A stretch of DNA of 64,000 nt from Streptomyces sp. SAI-135 (GTDB taxonomy: Bacteria > Actinomycetota > Actinomycetes > Streptomycetales > Streptomycetaceae). This document shows positions 17,291 to 25,501 of the stretch, in pieces. The stretch covers positions 6,572,001 to 6,636,000 of the forward strand of contig NZ_JARXYP010000002.1 of NCBI RefSeq assembly GCF_029893805.1. The letters are read 5' to 3'. The translations under genes were made by a program, and so were the position numbers. Each line of letters begins with the position of its first letter. Positions within the stretch are counted from its first letter, which is position 1. The notes under the pieces were generated by a model. It was not told the origin of the DNA. It did not search any database and saw only the letters and a list, made by a program, of their open reading frames with translations.

Positions 17291-18591
17291 CGACCCTGAT
17301 GTTCTTCCTCGGCATAGGGCTCTTCGCCTTCGGCCTCCTGGTGTCGATCGCGTGGCACGAGCTGGGGCACCTGTCCTTCGCCAAGCTCTTCGGCATCCGC
17401 GTACCGCAGTACATGGTCGGCTTCGGCCCGACCGTCTGGTCGCGGAAGAAGGGCGAGACGGAGTACGGCATCAAGGCCGTCCCCTTCGGCGGCTACATCC
17501 GTATGATCGGCATGTTCCCGCCCGGCGACGACGGCCGGATAAGCGCACGCTCCACCTCGCCCTGGCGCGGCATGATCGAGGACGCCCGCTCGGCCGCCTT
17601 CGAGGAGCTCCAGCCCGGCGACGAGAAGCGCCTCTTCTACACCCGCAAGCCCTGGAAGCGCGTCATCGTGATGTTCGCGGGCCCCTTCGCGAACCTCATC
17701 CTCGCGGTCGCCCTGTTCCTCACGGTCCTCATGGGCTTCGGCATCTCCCAGCAGACCAACACGGTCAGCTCGGTCTCCAAGTGCGTGATCGCGCAGAGCC
17801 AGAACCGCGAGACCTGCAAGGCATCCGATCCCGCATCACCGGCCGCGGCCGCCGGCCTCAAGGCGGGCGACAAGATCGTCGCCTTCGACGGCGTGCGCAC
17901 GGACGACTGGAACAAGCTCTCCGACCTCATCCGCGCCAACCCCGACAAGACCGTCCCGATCGTCGTCGAGCGCGACGGCAAGGACCTCACCCTGACGGCG
18001 AAGATCGCCAGCAACCAGGTCGCCAAGAAGGACTCCAGCGGCCAGTACGTCCAGGGCGAGTACGTCACCGCCGGCTTCCTCGGCTTCAGCGCCGCCACCG
18101 GCATCGTCAAGCAGGACTTCGGCGACTCCGTGGTCTGGATGGGCGACCGCGTAGGCGAGGCCGTCGACTCCCTCGCCGCCCTCCCCGGCAAGATCCCGGC
18201 CCTGTGGAACGCGGCCTTCGGCGACGCCCCGCGTGAGCCGGACTCCCCGATGGGCGTGGTCGGCGCGGCACGGGTCGGCGGCGAGATCTTCACCCTGGAC
18301 ATCCCGCCCACCCAGCAACTCGCCATGGCGTTGATGCTGGTCGCGGGCTTCAACCTCTCCCTGTTCCTCTTCAACATGCTCCCGCTGCTCCCCCTGGACG
18401 GCGGCCACATCGCCGGAGCCCTGTGGGAGTCCCTGCGCCGCAACCTGGCCAGGATCCTCAAGCGCCCGGACCCGGGCCCGTTCGACGTGGCGAAGCTGAT
18501 GCCGGTGGCTTATGTGGTGGCGGGGATCTTCATTTGCTTTACCGTCCTCGTTTTGATCGCGGATGTCGTTAATCCGGTCCGGATCAGCTGA
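17287..18591 (+). CDS. rseP: Site-2-type intramembrane metalloprotease RseP; 3' end rebuilt by an insertion
   Basis: Membrane zinc metalloprotease of the RseP/RIP family, 434 residues. The HELGH zinc motif is in the first membrane segment (VSIAWHELGHLSFAKLFG), a PDZ domain is in the middle (AAAAGLKAGDKIVAFDGV), and the third ligand motif is NMLPLLPLDGGH near the C-terminus. It cleaves membrane-embedded substrates such as anti-sigma factors in regulated proteolysis (family knowledge). It is coupled to dxr by an ATGA overlap. The last codons encode VVNPVRIS-stop, and an alternative version of VNPVRIS-stop lies 2.1 kb downstream at 20705-20728, beyond a serine integrase gene. I infer that the final codons here come from the integrated element. 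Codons from about 18530 are unusually AT-rich (ATT, TTT, GTT, TTG, AAT). Confidence 0.95.
   Translation: MTTLMFFLGIGLFAFGLLVSIAWHELGHLSFAKLFGIRVPQYMVGFGPTVWSRKKGETEYGIKAVPFGGYIRMIGMFPPGDDGRISARSTSPWRGMIEDARSAAFEELQPGDEKRLFYTRKPWKRVIVMFAGPFANLILAVALFLTVLMGFGISQQTNTVSSVSKCVIAQSQNRETCKASDPASPAAAAGLKAGDKIVAFDGVRTDDWNKLSDLIRANPDKTVPIVVERDGKDLTLTAKIASNQVAKKDSSGQYVQGEYVTAGFLGFSAATGIVKQDFGDSVVWMGDRVGEAVDSLAALPGKIPALWNAAFGDAPREPDSPMGVVGAARVGGEIFTLDIPPTQQLAMALMLVAGFNLSLFLFNMLPLLPLDGGHIAGALWESLRRNLARILKRPDPGPFDVAKLMPVAYVVAGIFICFTVLVLIADVVNPVRIS
18568..18591 (+). other. Left attachment junction (attL) candidate within the rseP 3' end
   Basis: GTTAATCCGGT at 18568-18578 matches GTTAACCCGGT at 20705-20715 with one mismatch. 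Both are followed by codons for the same C-terminal peptide (VNPVRIS) and a stop (TGA here, TAG on the right). The downstream half here is presumed element-derived. The exact crossover dinucleotide cannot be fixed from one sequence. Confidence 0.65.
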
Positions 18592-18628
18592 GAATCGGTC
18601 ATTTTCTGTCACGTGTGAGAGGTTGCGC

Positions 18629-18659
18629 CTTTCGCTCGTCTACCTCGGACGAGTGAAAG
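18629..18659 (+). promoter_or_regulatory. Inverted repeat in integrase leader
   Basis: CTTTCGCTCGTC and GACGAGTGAAAG form a 12-base stem with one mismatch and a 7-base loop. It lies between rseP and the integrase start, and could end rseP transcription entering the element or form part of the recombination site. A short palindrome, ATACGACGTAT, follows at 18673-18683. Confidence 0.5.
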
Positions 18660-18718
18660 GCGAGGCTTGTCGATACGACGTATGCGCGGGCTTCGTACGT
18701 TTGTTGCTGTTCATGGGT

Positions 18719-18749
18719 GACCCCAGCGGTGCGCCAACACCCTGGGGTC
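18719..18749 (+). promoter_or_regulatory. Hairpin just upstream of the integrase ribosome-binding site
   Basis: GACCCCAG pairs with CTGGGGTC, enclosing about 15 bases. It ends 12 bases before the GGAAGGGA ribosome-binding site, so could influence integrase translation. Confidence 0.45.
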
Positions 18750-18772
18750 TGGCCAGTCTGGAAGGGACTGAC

Positions 18773-20605
18773 ATGCAGCAAGGTACTGTGCCGTGCGCAG
18801 AAGACAAGAGCAGCGACTCCAAGCCGATCGCCGTCGCCGCGTACATGCGGGTATCAACAGCGGAACAGAGAGGCAAGTACGGGATTCCGGCTCAGGCCGA
18901 CGCCATTGAGGTGTTCCTGGAGAAGCGGGCGACGTGGCGACTCGCAGGTTCCTGGGAAGACGCCGGCGAATCAGGCTCGACGGATTCCAGGCCTGGGCTC
19001 GATCAGCTGCTCAGGGAGATCTCCGCAGGTCGAGCCGACGTCGTTGTTGTGCATAGCCTTGACCGTCTGGGCCGGACCGAAGCCGCCATCTGGCGTTGCA
19101 TCTGGCAGATCCAGGATGCCGGCGCAGAGGTCGAGTGCTGCAACGAGGTTCTGGGAGAACCGGGCCTCGACAGATGGCTCACGATCGACCGGCTCGCGCG
19201 AAGTGTGGAAACCGACTACCTGCGCATTGTCGCGCGAACACAGGCAGGTCGGCAGCTGAAGGCAGTCGATGGCGGTTGGCCAGGTGGTCCGGCTCCCTAC
19301 GGATACAGGATCAGCGGGAAGGGCGTTTTTGGCTCGACTCTCGCAGTCGATCCAGCGGAGGCGGCTGTGGTCAGGCTTGTGGCCGATCTGGTGATCGAGG
19401 GCGGTCGCACTGTCACGGACATTGCCGGGGAATTGAACCGGCGAGGGATTCTCACCCGCAGCGGAAAGCGCTGGACGCCGACGAATCTCCATCGCCGGCT
19501 GAAGAGCGCGGCGTTTCTCGGAGCAGTCGTCTTTCGCCGCTCCGACAAGCAATGGGGTGGCCATTGCACCAGGCTCGATGGTTCCGGAAGGCCCCTGTAC
19601 GGCGAGAGTGTGGTGATCCCGCTGCCTCCGATCCTCTCGGCTGACCGGACCCGTGCCCTTCAGCAAGAACTGGCCGAGCTGGCCCGACCGCGCAGGATTC
19701 CCCTGGGGGAGTATCCACTCACCGGGCGAATCCACGGGCCGTGCGGACGGCCCTATGTCGGGTGCTTCCGCAGCGACGACGCAGTGCGGACGTACCGCTG
19801 TTCGGGATGGCAGGCAACCGTGTCCTGCGGCTGTGTCTTTCTGCGGGCTGATCATGTCGAGCCACAGGTGGCACAGCACGTCAATGCTCTGCTTGCATCC
19901 ATGCCACCCCATGCTCGGCCGATGCTTCCCGCCGCCTCCGAGACGCAGAGGCGACTGGACCTGCATGCCGAGCGAGTGAGGTTCCTGGAGCGGCTTGCGG
20001 CGCAGTGCGCGGAAGAACTGGAAGGATTGCGGTGCCAGGCCCAGAACAGTCGTGTCGTTGCAGCTGCGCTGCGGCAGCTTGATGCTGACCAGAGAGCGTT
20101 GGAGCGAGTCCTCGCCCACGCGCGGGACTGGCGGGCGGAGCTTGAGGCCCGAGTCCTCAGGGATGTCCGGCTCACGGATGTCCTCGGGGCAGCCGCACCG
20201 GACAGTCAGGCATTGCTGCCTTCGGAGCAGCGAAGCCTGATCGGGCAGCTCCAGGTGCGCGTCGACATCGTGGACGCCGAGTTCCGGTACCGCGAGGGGA
20301 CGAAGTGCTCGGCCGCCCAGTGGCACGAGCGCACAGGGGTGCCTGTTCCTGCCGATCCCACAGACAGTTCGTGGGCCCGCGTCGACGGGCTGCTCCGCTC
20401 CAGGTACCGGCCACACCACTTCCGTTCGCCGCTCGATCTGCGGGCTGCGCTCACGGGGATGCTCCATCGTCTGCGCACGGGGATCCTGTGGCGTGATCTT
20501 CCAGAGCGCTTCGGCGCCGCTGGGAAGGTCCGGCTGCGGCAGCGAACCTGGCTGGCGGACGGCGTGTGGGCGGAGATCGTGGAGATCCTCAGCGAGGAGG
20601 GGTAA
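18773..20605 (+). CDS. Large serine recombinase with IS5-transposase-like C-terminal tail
   Basis: Site-specific integrase of the large serine recombinase family, 610 residues. The ATG at 18773 has GGAAGGGA at ideal spacing; in-frame codons upstream overlap rseP. The catalytic domain carries the nucleophile in AAYMRVSTAEQ (S28) and the arginine motif VHSLDRLGRT. The recombinase domain follows (GGWPGGPAPYGYRI, LNRRGILTRSGKRWTPTNL), then a cysteine-containing zinc-ribbon-like stretch (HGPCGRPYVGC, YRCSGW, SCGC) and a helical, probably coiled-coil region. The last 75 residues resemble the N-terminal domain (DUF4096) of IS5-type transposases: LTGMLHRLRTGILWRDLPER. I have not seen this fusion described. 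Base composition is less GC-rich than its neighbours, consistent with transfer. Confidence 0.9.
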   Translation: MQQGTVPCAEDKSSDSKPIAVAAYMRVSTAEQRGKYGIPAQADAIEVFLEKRATWRLAGSWEDAGESGSTDSRPGLDQLLREISAGRADVVVVHSLDRLGRTEAAIWRCIWQIQDAGAEVECCNEVLGEPGLDRWLTIDRLARSVETDYLRIVARTQAGRQLKAVDGGWPGGPAPYGYRISGKGVFGSTLAVDPAEAAVVRLVADLVIEGGRTVTDIAGELNRRGILTRSGKRWTPTNLHRRLKSAAFLGAVVFRRSDKQWGGHCTRLDGSGRPLYGESVVIPLPPILSADRTRALQQELAELARPRRIPLGEYPLTGRIHGPCGRPYVGCFRSDDAVRTYRCSGWQATVSCGCVFLRADHVEPQVAQHVNALLASMPPHARPMLPAASETQRRLDLHAERVRFLERLAAQCAEELEGLRCQAQNSRVVAAALRQLDADQRALERVLAHARDWRAELEARVLRDVRLTDVLGAAAPDSQALLPSEQRSLIGQLQVRVDIVDAEFRYREGTKCSAAQWHERTGVPVPADPTDSSWARVDGLLRSRYRPHHFRSPLDLRAALTGMLHRLRTGILWRDLPERFGAAGKVRLRQRTWLADGVWAEIVEILSEEG

Positions 20606-20704
20606 GGCACTCCTGTACTGAGCCACGCAACCGCTCCGGCACTGTCCATCTGCTCGGGTCGGATCGCTGGGACGCAGTCGGGTATTTCGCTGGGTGACCG
20701 CGCG

Positions 20705-20728
20705 GTTAACCCGGTGAGAATCTCCTAG
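20705..20728 (+). pseudogene. Displaced native 3' end of rseP / right attachment junction (attR)
   Basis: GTTAACCCGGTGAGAATCTC and the following CTAG encode VNPVRIS and a TAG stop, identical in protein sequence to the end of intact rseP but different in codons. Upstream in the same frame (GISLGDRA) there is no similarity to RseP, so the junction is at or next to GTTAA-CCGGT. Confidence 0.75.
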
Positions 20729-20745
20729 CCATACGGCGTTCGAGG

Positions 20746-20772
20746 CGGCCCGGCGCATTGCGTGCCGGGCCG
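20746..20772 (+). terminator. Hairpin after the displaced rseP tail
   Basis: CGGCCCGGC pairs with GCCGGGCCG around a 9-base loop, 17 bases after the displaced TAG stop. It probably ended the dxr-rseP transcript before the insertion. In the rest of the 293-base gap before ispG I recognise nothing firm. Confidence 0.65.
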
Positions 20773-20898
20773 TTCTCCATTGGGTGGGTTTGACGGCCGC
20801 GATGTGCTCGTGGGCCGGTCGGTGCCGTAATCTCGAAGCCTGGAGCCCGCCGCTGACGGGACCTGGACCTTGATCCACGACTTGGGGTTGCACAGCAG

Positions 20899-22056
20899 AT
20901 GACTGCGATTTCTCTCGGCATGCCGTCCGTTCCGACCAGGGTTGCCGAGCGCCGCAAGAGCCGGCAGATCCAGGTGGGCACCGTCGCGGTCGGCGGCGAC
21001 GCCCCGGTCTCGGTCCAGTCGATGACGACGACCCGCACGTCCGACATCGGCGCCACCCTCCAGCAGATCGCCGAGCTCACCGCGTCCGGCTGCCAGATCG
21101 TGCGTGTGGCCTGTCCCACGCAGGACGACGCGGACGCGCTCGCGACCATCGCCCGCAAGTCGCAGATCCCGGTGATCGCGGACATCCACTTCCAGCCCAA
21201 GTACGTGTTCGCGGCCATCGAGGCCGGCTGTGCGGCCGTCCGCGTCAACCCGGGCAACATCAAGCAGTTCGACGACAAGGTCAAGGAGATCGCGAAGGCC
21301 GCGCGCGACCACGGCACGCCGATCCGCATCGGGGTCAACGCGGGCTCCCTGGACCGCCGTCTGCTCCAGAAGTACGGCAAGGCGACGCCCGAGGCGCTCG
21401 TCGAGTCGGCCCTGTGGGAGGCGTCCCTCTTCGAGGAGCACGACTTCCGGGACATCAAGATCTCGGTGAAGCACAACGACCCGGTCGTCATGATCGAGGC
21501 GTACAAGCAGCTGGCCGCGCAGTGCGACTACCCCCTGCACCTCGGTGTGACGGAGGCGGGCCCGGCGTTCCAGGGCACCATCAAGTCGGCCGTCGCCTTC
21601 GGCGCCCTCCTCTCCCAGGGCATCGGCGACACCATCCGGGTGTCGTTGAGCGCTCCGCCGGTCGAGGAGGTCAAGGTCGGCAACCAGATCCTGGAGTCCC
21701 TGAACCTCAAGCAGCGCGGCCTGGAGATCGTCTCCTGCCCGTCCTGCGGCCGTGCCCAGGTCGACGTCTACAAGCTGGCCGAGGAGGTCACGGCGGGCCT
21801 GACCGGTATGGACGTCCCGCTGCGCGTCGCCGTCATGGGCTGCGTGGTGAACGGCCCCGGTGAGGCCCGCGAGGCCGACCTCGGCGTCGCCTCCGGCAAC
21901 GGCAAGGGCCAGATCTTCGTCAAGGGCGAGGTCATCAAGACCGTCCCCGAGTCCAAGATCGTGGAGACCCTCATCGAGGAGGCCATGAAGCTGGCCGAGC
22001 AGATGCAGGACGCGGGTGTGGAGTCGGGCGAGCCGTCGGTGTCGGTGGCGGGCTGA
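20899..22056 (+). CDS. ispG: 4-hydroxy-3-methylbut-2-en-1-yl diphosphate synthase (flavodoxin/ferredoxin)
   Basis: IspG (GcpE), 385 residues. It converts methylerythritol cyclodiphosphate to HMBPP using a 4Fe-4S cluster, the penultimate step of the MEP pathway. The TIM-barrel starts around VGGDAPVSVQSMTTT, with substrate-binding stretches VRVACPTQDDADAL and IRIGVNAGSLDRR. The C-terminal cluster domain shows CPSCGRAQVD and the third cysteine in GCVVNGPGEAREAD. The ATG at 20899 has only a weak ribosome-binding site; a later ATG at 20920 is possible. The gene was once directly downstream of rseP and is now separated from it by the integrase element. Confidence 0.96.
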   Translation: MTAISLGMPSVPTRVAERRKSRQIQVGTVAVGGDAPVSVQSMTTTRTSDIGATLQQIAELTASGCQIVRVACPTQDDADALATIARKSQIPVIADIHFQPKYVFAAIEAGCAAVRVNPGNIKQFDDKVKEIAKAARDHGTPIRIGVNAGSLDRRLLQKYGKATPEALVESALWEASLFEEHDFRDIKISVKHNDPVVMIEAYKQLAAQCDYPLHLGVTEAGPAFQGTIKSAVAFGALLSQGIGDTIRVSLSAPPVEEVKVGNQILESLNLKQRGLEIVSCPSCGRAQVDVYKLAEEVTAGLTGMDVPLRVAVMGCVVNGPGEAREADLGVASGNGKGQIFVKGEVIKTVPESKIVETLIEEAMKLAEQMQDAGVESGEPSVSVAG

Positions 22057-22057
22057 C

Positions 22058-22073
22058 GGCCCCTTTCGGGGCC
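22058..22073 (+). terminator. Short hairpin after ispG
   Basis: GGCCCC TTTC GGGGCC begins immediately after the ispG stop codon. Confidence 0.6.
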
Positions 22074-22079
22074 GGGGCT

Positions 22080-22170
22080 CCTCAACGCCGGTTCAGTCCA
22101 CTCAGCCCGTCCGGCGTTTGAGGACGAGGCCGTTCAGGCCGATGGGGGTCTGGGGGCGCAGCCCCCAGGG
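22080..22170 (+). repeat. Dispersed intergenic repeat of a second family
   Basis: CTCAACGCCGG and CCGGCGTTTGAG form an inverted pair, followed by GACGAGGCCGTTCAGGCCGA and a CTGGGGGC/GCCCCCAG hairpin. From experience this unit recurs between genes in many Streptomyces genomes; only one copy is in this window. Confidence 0.6.
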
Positions 22171-22288
22171 ACGGCACGGTGGGTCTACGGTCACCGGAAG
22201 GGAAACGGCACCCTGACGCGGCTCGGCACGGCTCAGCTTCCGCAGGTACAGTGCGGAGATCAGCAGACCCCAGTGTGAGGCCCCGCCC

Positions 22289-23137
22289 GTGTTGACCCAG
22301 ACGACCTCCCGGGTCCTCGAACCGAGCGACCTGGACGCCGCGCTCGCCGTCCTGGACCGCGAGCCGGTCGCGAACGCCTTCGTGACGTCGAGGGTGCAGG
22401 TCGCCGGCCTCGACCCGTGGCGGCTCGGCGGCGAGATGTGGGGCTGGTACGAGGACGGCATGCTGACGTCCCTCTGCTACGCCGGCGCCAACCTCGTCCC
22501 GATCTGCGCGACCCCCCGAGCCGTCCGCGCCTTCGCCGACCGGGCGCGCAGGGCCGGCCGCCGCTGCTCCTCCATCGTCGGCCCCGCCGAACCCACCGCA
22601 CAGCTGTGGCGGCTGCTCGAACCCAGCTGGGGCCCGGCCCGGGACGTCCGCGCCCACCAGCCCCTCATGGTCACCGACCGCATGCCCGCCGACATCGCCC
22701 CGGATCCGTACGTCCGCCGCGTCCGCAAGGACGAGATGGAGACGATCATGCCGGCCTGCGTGGCGATGTTCACCGAGGAGGTGGGCGTCTCCCCGCTGGC
22801 CGGTGACGGCGGCCTCCTCTACCAGGCGCGCGTCGCCGAACTGGTCGGCGCCGGCCGCTCCTTCGCCCGCCTCGACGAACACGGCAAGGTCGTCTTCAAG
22901 GCGGAGATCGGCGCCGCGACGGACCGGGCCTGCCAGATCCAGGGCGTGTGGGTGGCCCCCGAGTACCGGGGCAGGGGGGTGGCCGCGCCCGGCATGGCCG
23001 CGGTGCTGCGCTACGCCCTCGCGGACGTCGCCCCGGTGGTCAGCCTGTACGTCAACGACTTCAACACGGCGGCGAGAAGGACGTACACGAGGGTGGGCTT
23101 CCAGGAGGTGGGCGCGTTCATGAGCGTCCTGTTCTGA
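22289..23137 (+). CDS. GNAT N-acetyltransferase with DUF4081-type N-terminus
   Basis: A 282-residue protein with a C-terminal GNAT fold: the acetyl-CoA loop is IQGVWVAPEYRGRGVAAPGM and the C-terminal beta segment VVSLYVNDFNTAARRTYTRVGF. The N-terminal half (LDREPVANAFVTSRVQ, WGWYEDGMLTSLCYAGANLVPI) matches the DUF4081 region that accompanies this GNAT type in actinobacteria. It starts with GTG at 22289. The acceptor substrate is unknown. Position after ispG is, to my memory, conserved in streptomycetes. Confidence 0.88.
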   Translation: MLTQTTSRVLEPSDLDAALAVLDREPVANAFVTSRVQVAGLDPWRLGGEMWGWYEDGMLTSLCYAGANLVPICATPRAVRAFADRARRAGRRCSSIVGPAEPTAQLWRLLEPSWGPARDVRAHQPLMVTDRMPADIAPDPYVRRVRKDEMETIMPACVAMFTEEVGVSPLAGDGGLLYQARVAELVGAGRSFARLDEHGKVVFKAEIGAATDRACQIQGVWVAPEYRGRGVAAPGMAAVLRYALADVAPVVSLYVNDFNTAARRTYTRVGFQEVGAFMSVLF

Positions 23138-23169
23138 AGTCCGCGGCCGCCTGCCTGTACGCTCCCCGC

Positions 23170-23700
23170 ATGGACCTCGTCATCGGCCCCCTGGACCTGT
23201 CCGCCCACGTGGACGAGGCCCTCGCGGTCCAGGCCGTCGCCTTCGGTCTCGGCGCCGACGAGGTGGCGGTCCGCCGCCAGATCGTCCTGCGCCACATGTC
23301 CTACCCGGGCGCCAGAGCACTCGGCGCCACGGTCGAGGGCGAGCTCGTGGGATTCGTCTACGGCATGCCCAACGACCGTACCCACTGGTGGTCCACCGTC
23401 GTGGAGCCCTACCTCCGCGCCCGGCACAACGACATCTGGCTCGACGACTCCTTCGTCATCACCGAGCTGCACGTCCACCCGCACCACCAGAACCGCGGCA
23501 TCGGACGCACCCTGATCACCGCCATCACCGACAGCGCCACCGAGCCCCGCTCGATCCTCTCCGCGATCGACACCGACAGCCCGGCCCGCGGCCTCTACCA
23601 CTCGCTCGGCTACCAGGACCTCGCCCGCCAGGTCCTCTTCCCGAGCGCCCCGAAGCCGTACGCCGTGATGGGCGCCCCGCTGCCGTTGCGGCGCCGCTGA
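23170..23700 (+). CDS. GNAT family N-acetyltransferase
   Basis: A 176-residue single-domain acetyltransferase. The acetyl-CoA binding loop is ELHVHPHHQNRGIGRTLI, preceded by a typical beta4 strand (ALGATVEGELVGFVYG) and followed by SAIDTDSPARGLYHSLGYQDL. The ATG at 23170 lies 32 bases after the previous gene, so the two GNAT genes probably form one transcript. The substrate cannot be inferred. Confidence 0.88.
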   Translation: MDLVIGPLDLSAHVDEALAVQAVAFGLGADEVAVRRQIVLRHMSYPGARALGATVEGELVGFVYGMPNDRTHWWSTVVEPYLRARHNDIWLDDSFVITELHVHPHHQNRGIGRTLITAITDSATEPRSILSAIDTDSPARGLYHSLGYQDLARQVLFPSAPKPYAVMGAPLPLRRR

Positions 23701-23776
23701 CACCGGATTTCCGCCCCCACCGCGCGCCCGGCTAACCTCCTAGCCATCACCCTTTCCCGGCAGGAGTACGAGAATC

Positions 23777-25480
23777 ATGGCCAACGCACCGGTCCAGCGC
23801 ATGTCCCAGTTGATGGCGAAGACGCTGCGCGACGACCCGGCGGACGCCGAGGTCCTCAGCCACAAGCTGCTCGTGCGCGCCGGGTACGTCCGCCGGACCG
23901 CCGCCGGCATCTGGTCCTGGCTGCCGCTGGGCAAGAAGGTGCTGGCCAACGTCGAGCGGATCGTCCGCGAGGAGATGGACGCGATCGGCGCCCAGGAGGT
24001 GCTGCTCCCCGCCCTGCTGCCGCGCGAGCCCTACGAGGCGACGGGCCGCTGGGACGAGTACGGCGCCGAGCTGTTCCGGCTCCAGGACCGCAAGGGCGGC
24101 GACTACCTCCTCGGCCCGACCCACGAGGAGATCTTCACCCTGCTGGTGAAGGACCAGGCGTCCTCCTACAAGGACCTGCCGGTCATCCTCTACCAGATCC
24201 AGCACAAGTACCGTGACGAGGCCCGCCCGCGGGCCGGCATCCTGCGCGGCCGCGAGTTCCTCATGAAGGACTCCTACTCCTTCGACACCGAGGACGAGGG
24301 ACTGGCCCAGTCCTACGCCCTGCACCGCCAGGCCTACCAGAAGGTCTTCGAGCGCCTCGGCCTCGACTACCGCATCTGCGCCGCGACCGCCGGTGCGATG
24401 GGCGGCTCCAAGTCGGAGGAGTTCCTGGCCCCGGCCGAGGCCGGCGAGGACACCTTCGCCGACTGCCCGAACTGCGACTTCGCGGCCAACACCGAGGCGA
24501 TCACCTACGAGTTGAAGCCGGTGGACGGCTCCGCCGTGCCCGCCCTCGAAGAGATCCCCACCCCGGACACCCCCACCATCGAGACCCTCGCCGCCCACCT
24601 CGGCGTCGAGGCCTCCGCCACCCTCAAGAATCTTCTCGTGAAGGTCGACGGCGAGATCGTGGCCGTCGGCGTCCCCGGCGACCGCGAGGTCGACCTGGAC
24701 AAGGTCGAGGCGCACTTCGCGCCGGCCACCGTGGAGCTGGTGACGGCGGAGGACTTCACCGGCCGCCCCGACCTCGTCCGCGGCTACTTCGGTCCGCAGG
24801 GCCGGCAGGAGAAGCTCAAGTACATCGCCGACCCGCGGGTGGCGCCCGGCACGGCCTGGATCACCGGCGCCAACAAGGACGCCACGCACGCGAAGAACGT
24901 CGTCGCCGGCCGTGACTTCGAGGTCGACGAGTACGTCGACGTCGTGGTCGTCCAGGAGGGCGACCCGTGCCCGAAGTGCGGCACCGGCCTCAAGCTGGAC
25001 CGCGCCATCGAGATCGGCCACATCTTCCAGCTCGGCCGCAAGTACGCCGACGCCCTCAAGCTCGACGTCCTCGGCCAGAACGGCAAGCCGGTCCGCGTGA
25101 CCATGGGCTCCTACGGCATCGGCGTCTCCCGCGCGGTCGCCGCCCTCGCCGAGCAGACCGCCGACGACAAGGGCCTGTGCTGGCCCGCCGAGGTCGCCCC
25201 GGCCGACGTGCACGTCGTCGCCGCCGGCAAGGCCCTCCAGATCGAACTGGCCCTCGACGTCTCCGAGAAGCTGCGCGAGGCGGGCCTGAGGGTCCTCGTC
25301 GACGACCGCGCCGGTGTCTCCCCGGGCGTGAAGTTCACGGACTCCGAGCTCATCGGCGTACCGAAGATCCTGGTCGCGGGCCGCCGTTCCGCCGAGGGGG
25401 TCCTGGAGCTCAAGGACCGCCGCACCGGTGAGCGCGAGGAGCTGACGGTGGACGAGGCGATCGCCCGCCTGACCGCCTAG
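23777..25480 (+). CDS. proS: Prolyl-tRNA synthetase
   Basis: Class II prolyl-tRNA synthetase of the bacterial type, 567 residues, charging tRNA-Pro with proline. Motif 1 and 2 regions are visible (TAAGIWSWLPLGKKVL; HKYRDEARPRAGILRGREFLMKD shortened here to its hallmarks RDE and GREF). An editing insertion domain of the YbaK type lies at about residues 230-400 (ATLKNLLVKVDGEIVAVGVP). Motif 3 is MGSYGIGVSR, and the anticodon-binding domain follows (VLVDDRAGVSPGVKFTDSEL). The ATG at 23777 follows an AGGAG-type site. Confidence 0.97.
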   Translation: MANAPVQRMSQLMAKTLRDDPADAEVLSHKLLVRAGYVRRTAAGIWSWLPLGKKVLANVERIVREEMDAIGAQEVLLPALLPREPYEATGRWDEYGAELFRLQDRKGGDYLLGPTHEEIFTLLVKDQASSYKDLPVILYQIQHKYRDEARPRAGILRGREFLMKDSYSFDTEDEGLAQSYALHRQAYQKVFERLGLDYRICAATAGAMGGSKSEEFLAPAEAGEDTFADCPNCDFAANTEAITYELKPVDGSAVPALEEIPTPDTPTIETLAAHLGVEASATLKNLLVKVDGEIVAVGVPGDREVDLDKVEAHFAPATVELVTAEDFTGRPDLVRGYFGPQGRQEKLKYIADPRVAPGTAWITGANKDATHAKNVVAGRDFEVDEYVDVVVVQEGDPCPKCGTGLKLDRAIEIGHIFQLGRKYADALKLDVLGQNGKPVRVTMGSYGIGVSRAVAALAEQTADDKGLCWPAEVAPADVHVVAAGKALQIELALDVSEKLREAGLRVLVDDRAGVSPGVKFTDSELIGVPKILVAGRRSAEGVLELKDRRTGEREELTVDEAIARLTA

Positions 25481-25501
25481 GGGAAAACCGGCACAGGGTG
25501 G

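Larger units (their letters stand above)
18578..20714 (+). mobile_element. Minimal integrated element: one serine integrase gene inserted in the rseP 3' end
   Basis: The element is about 2,137 bases, measured between equivalent bases of the two rseP-end copies. It contains only the recombinase gene and its leader. The right flank retains a displaced native rseP tail (VNPVRIS-TAG), then the hairpin that was probably the native rseP terminator, then ispG. No excisionase, replication or cargo gene is visible. It may be a remnant of a larger integrative element or phage, or a truly minimal integrase element. Boundaries are good to about ten bases. Confidence 0.7.

Noticed and set aside
20790..20833. 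TTGACG and TAATCT as an ispG promoter
   Set aside because: The spacing of 32 bases is far too long; the elements cannot belong to one promoter.
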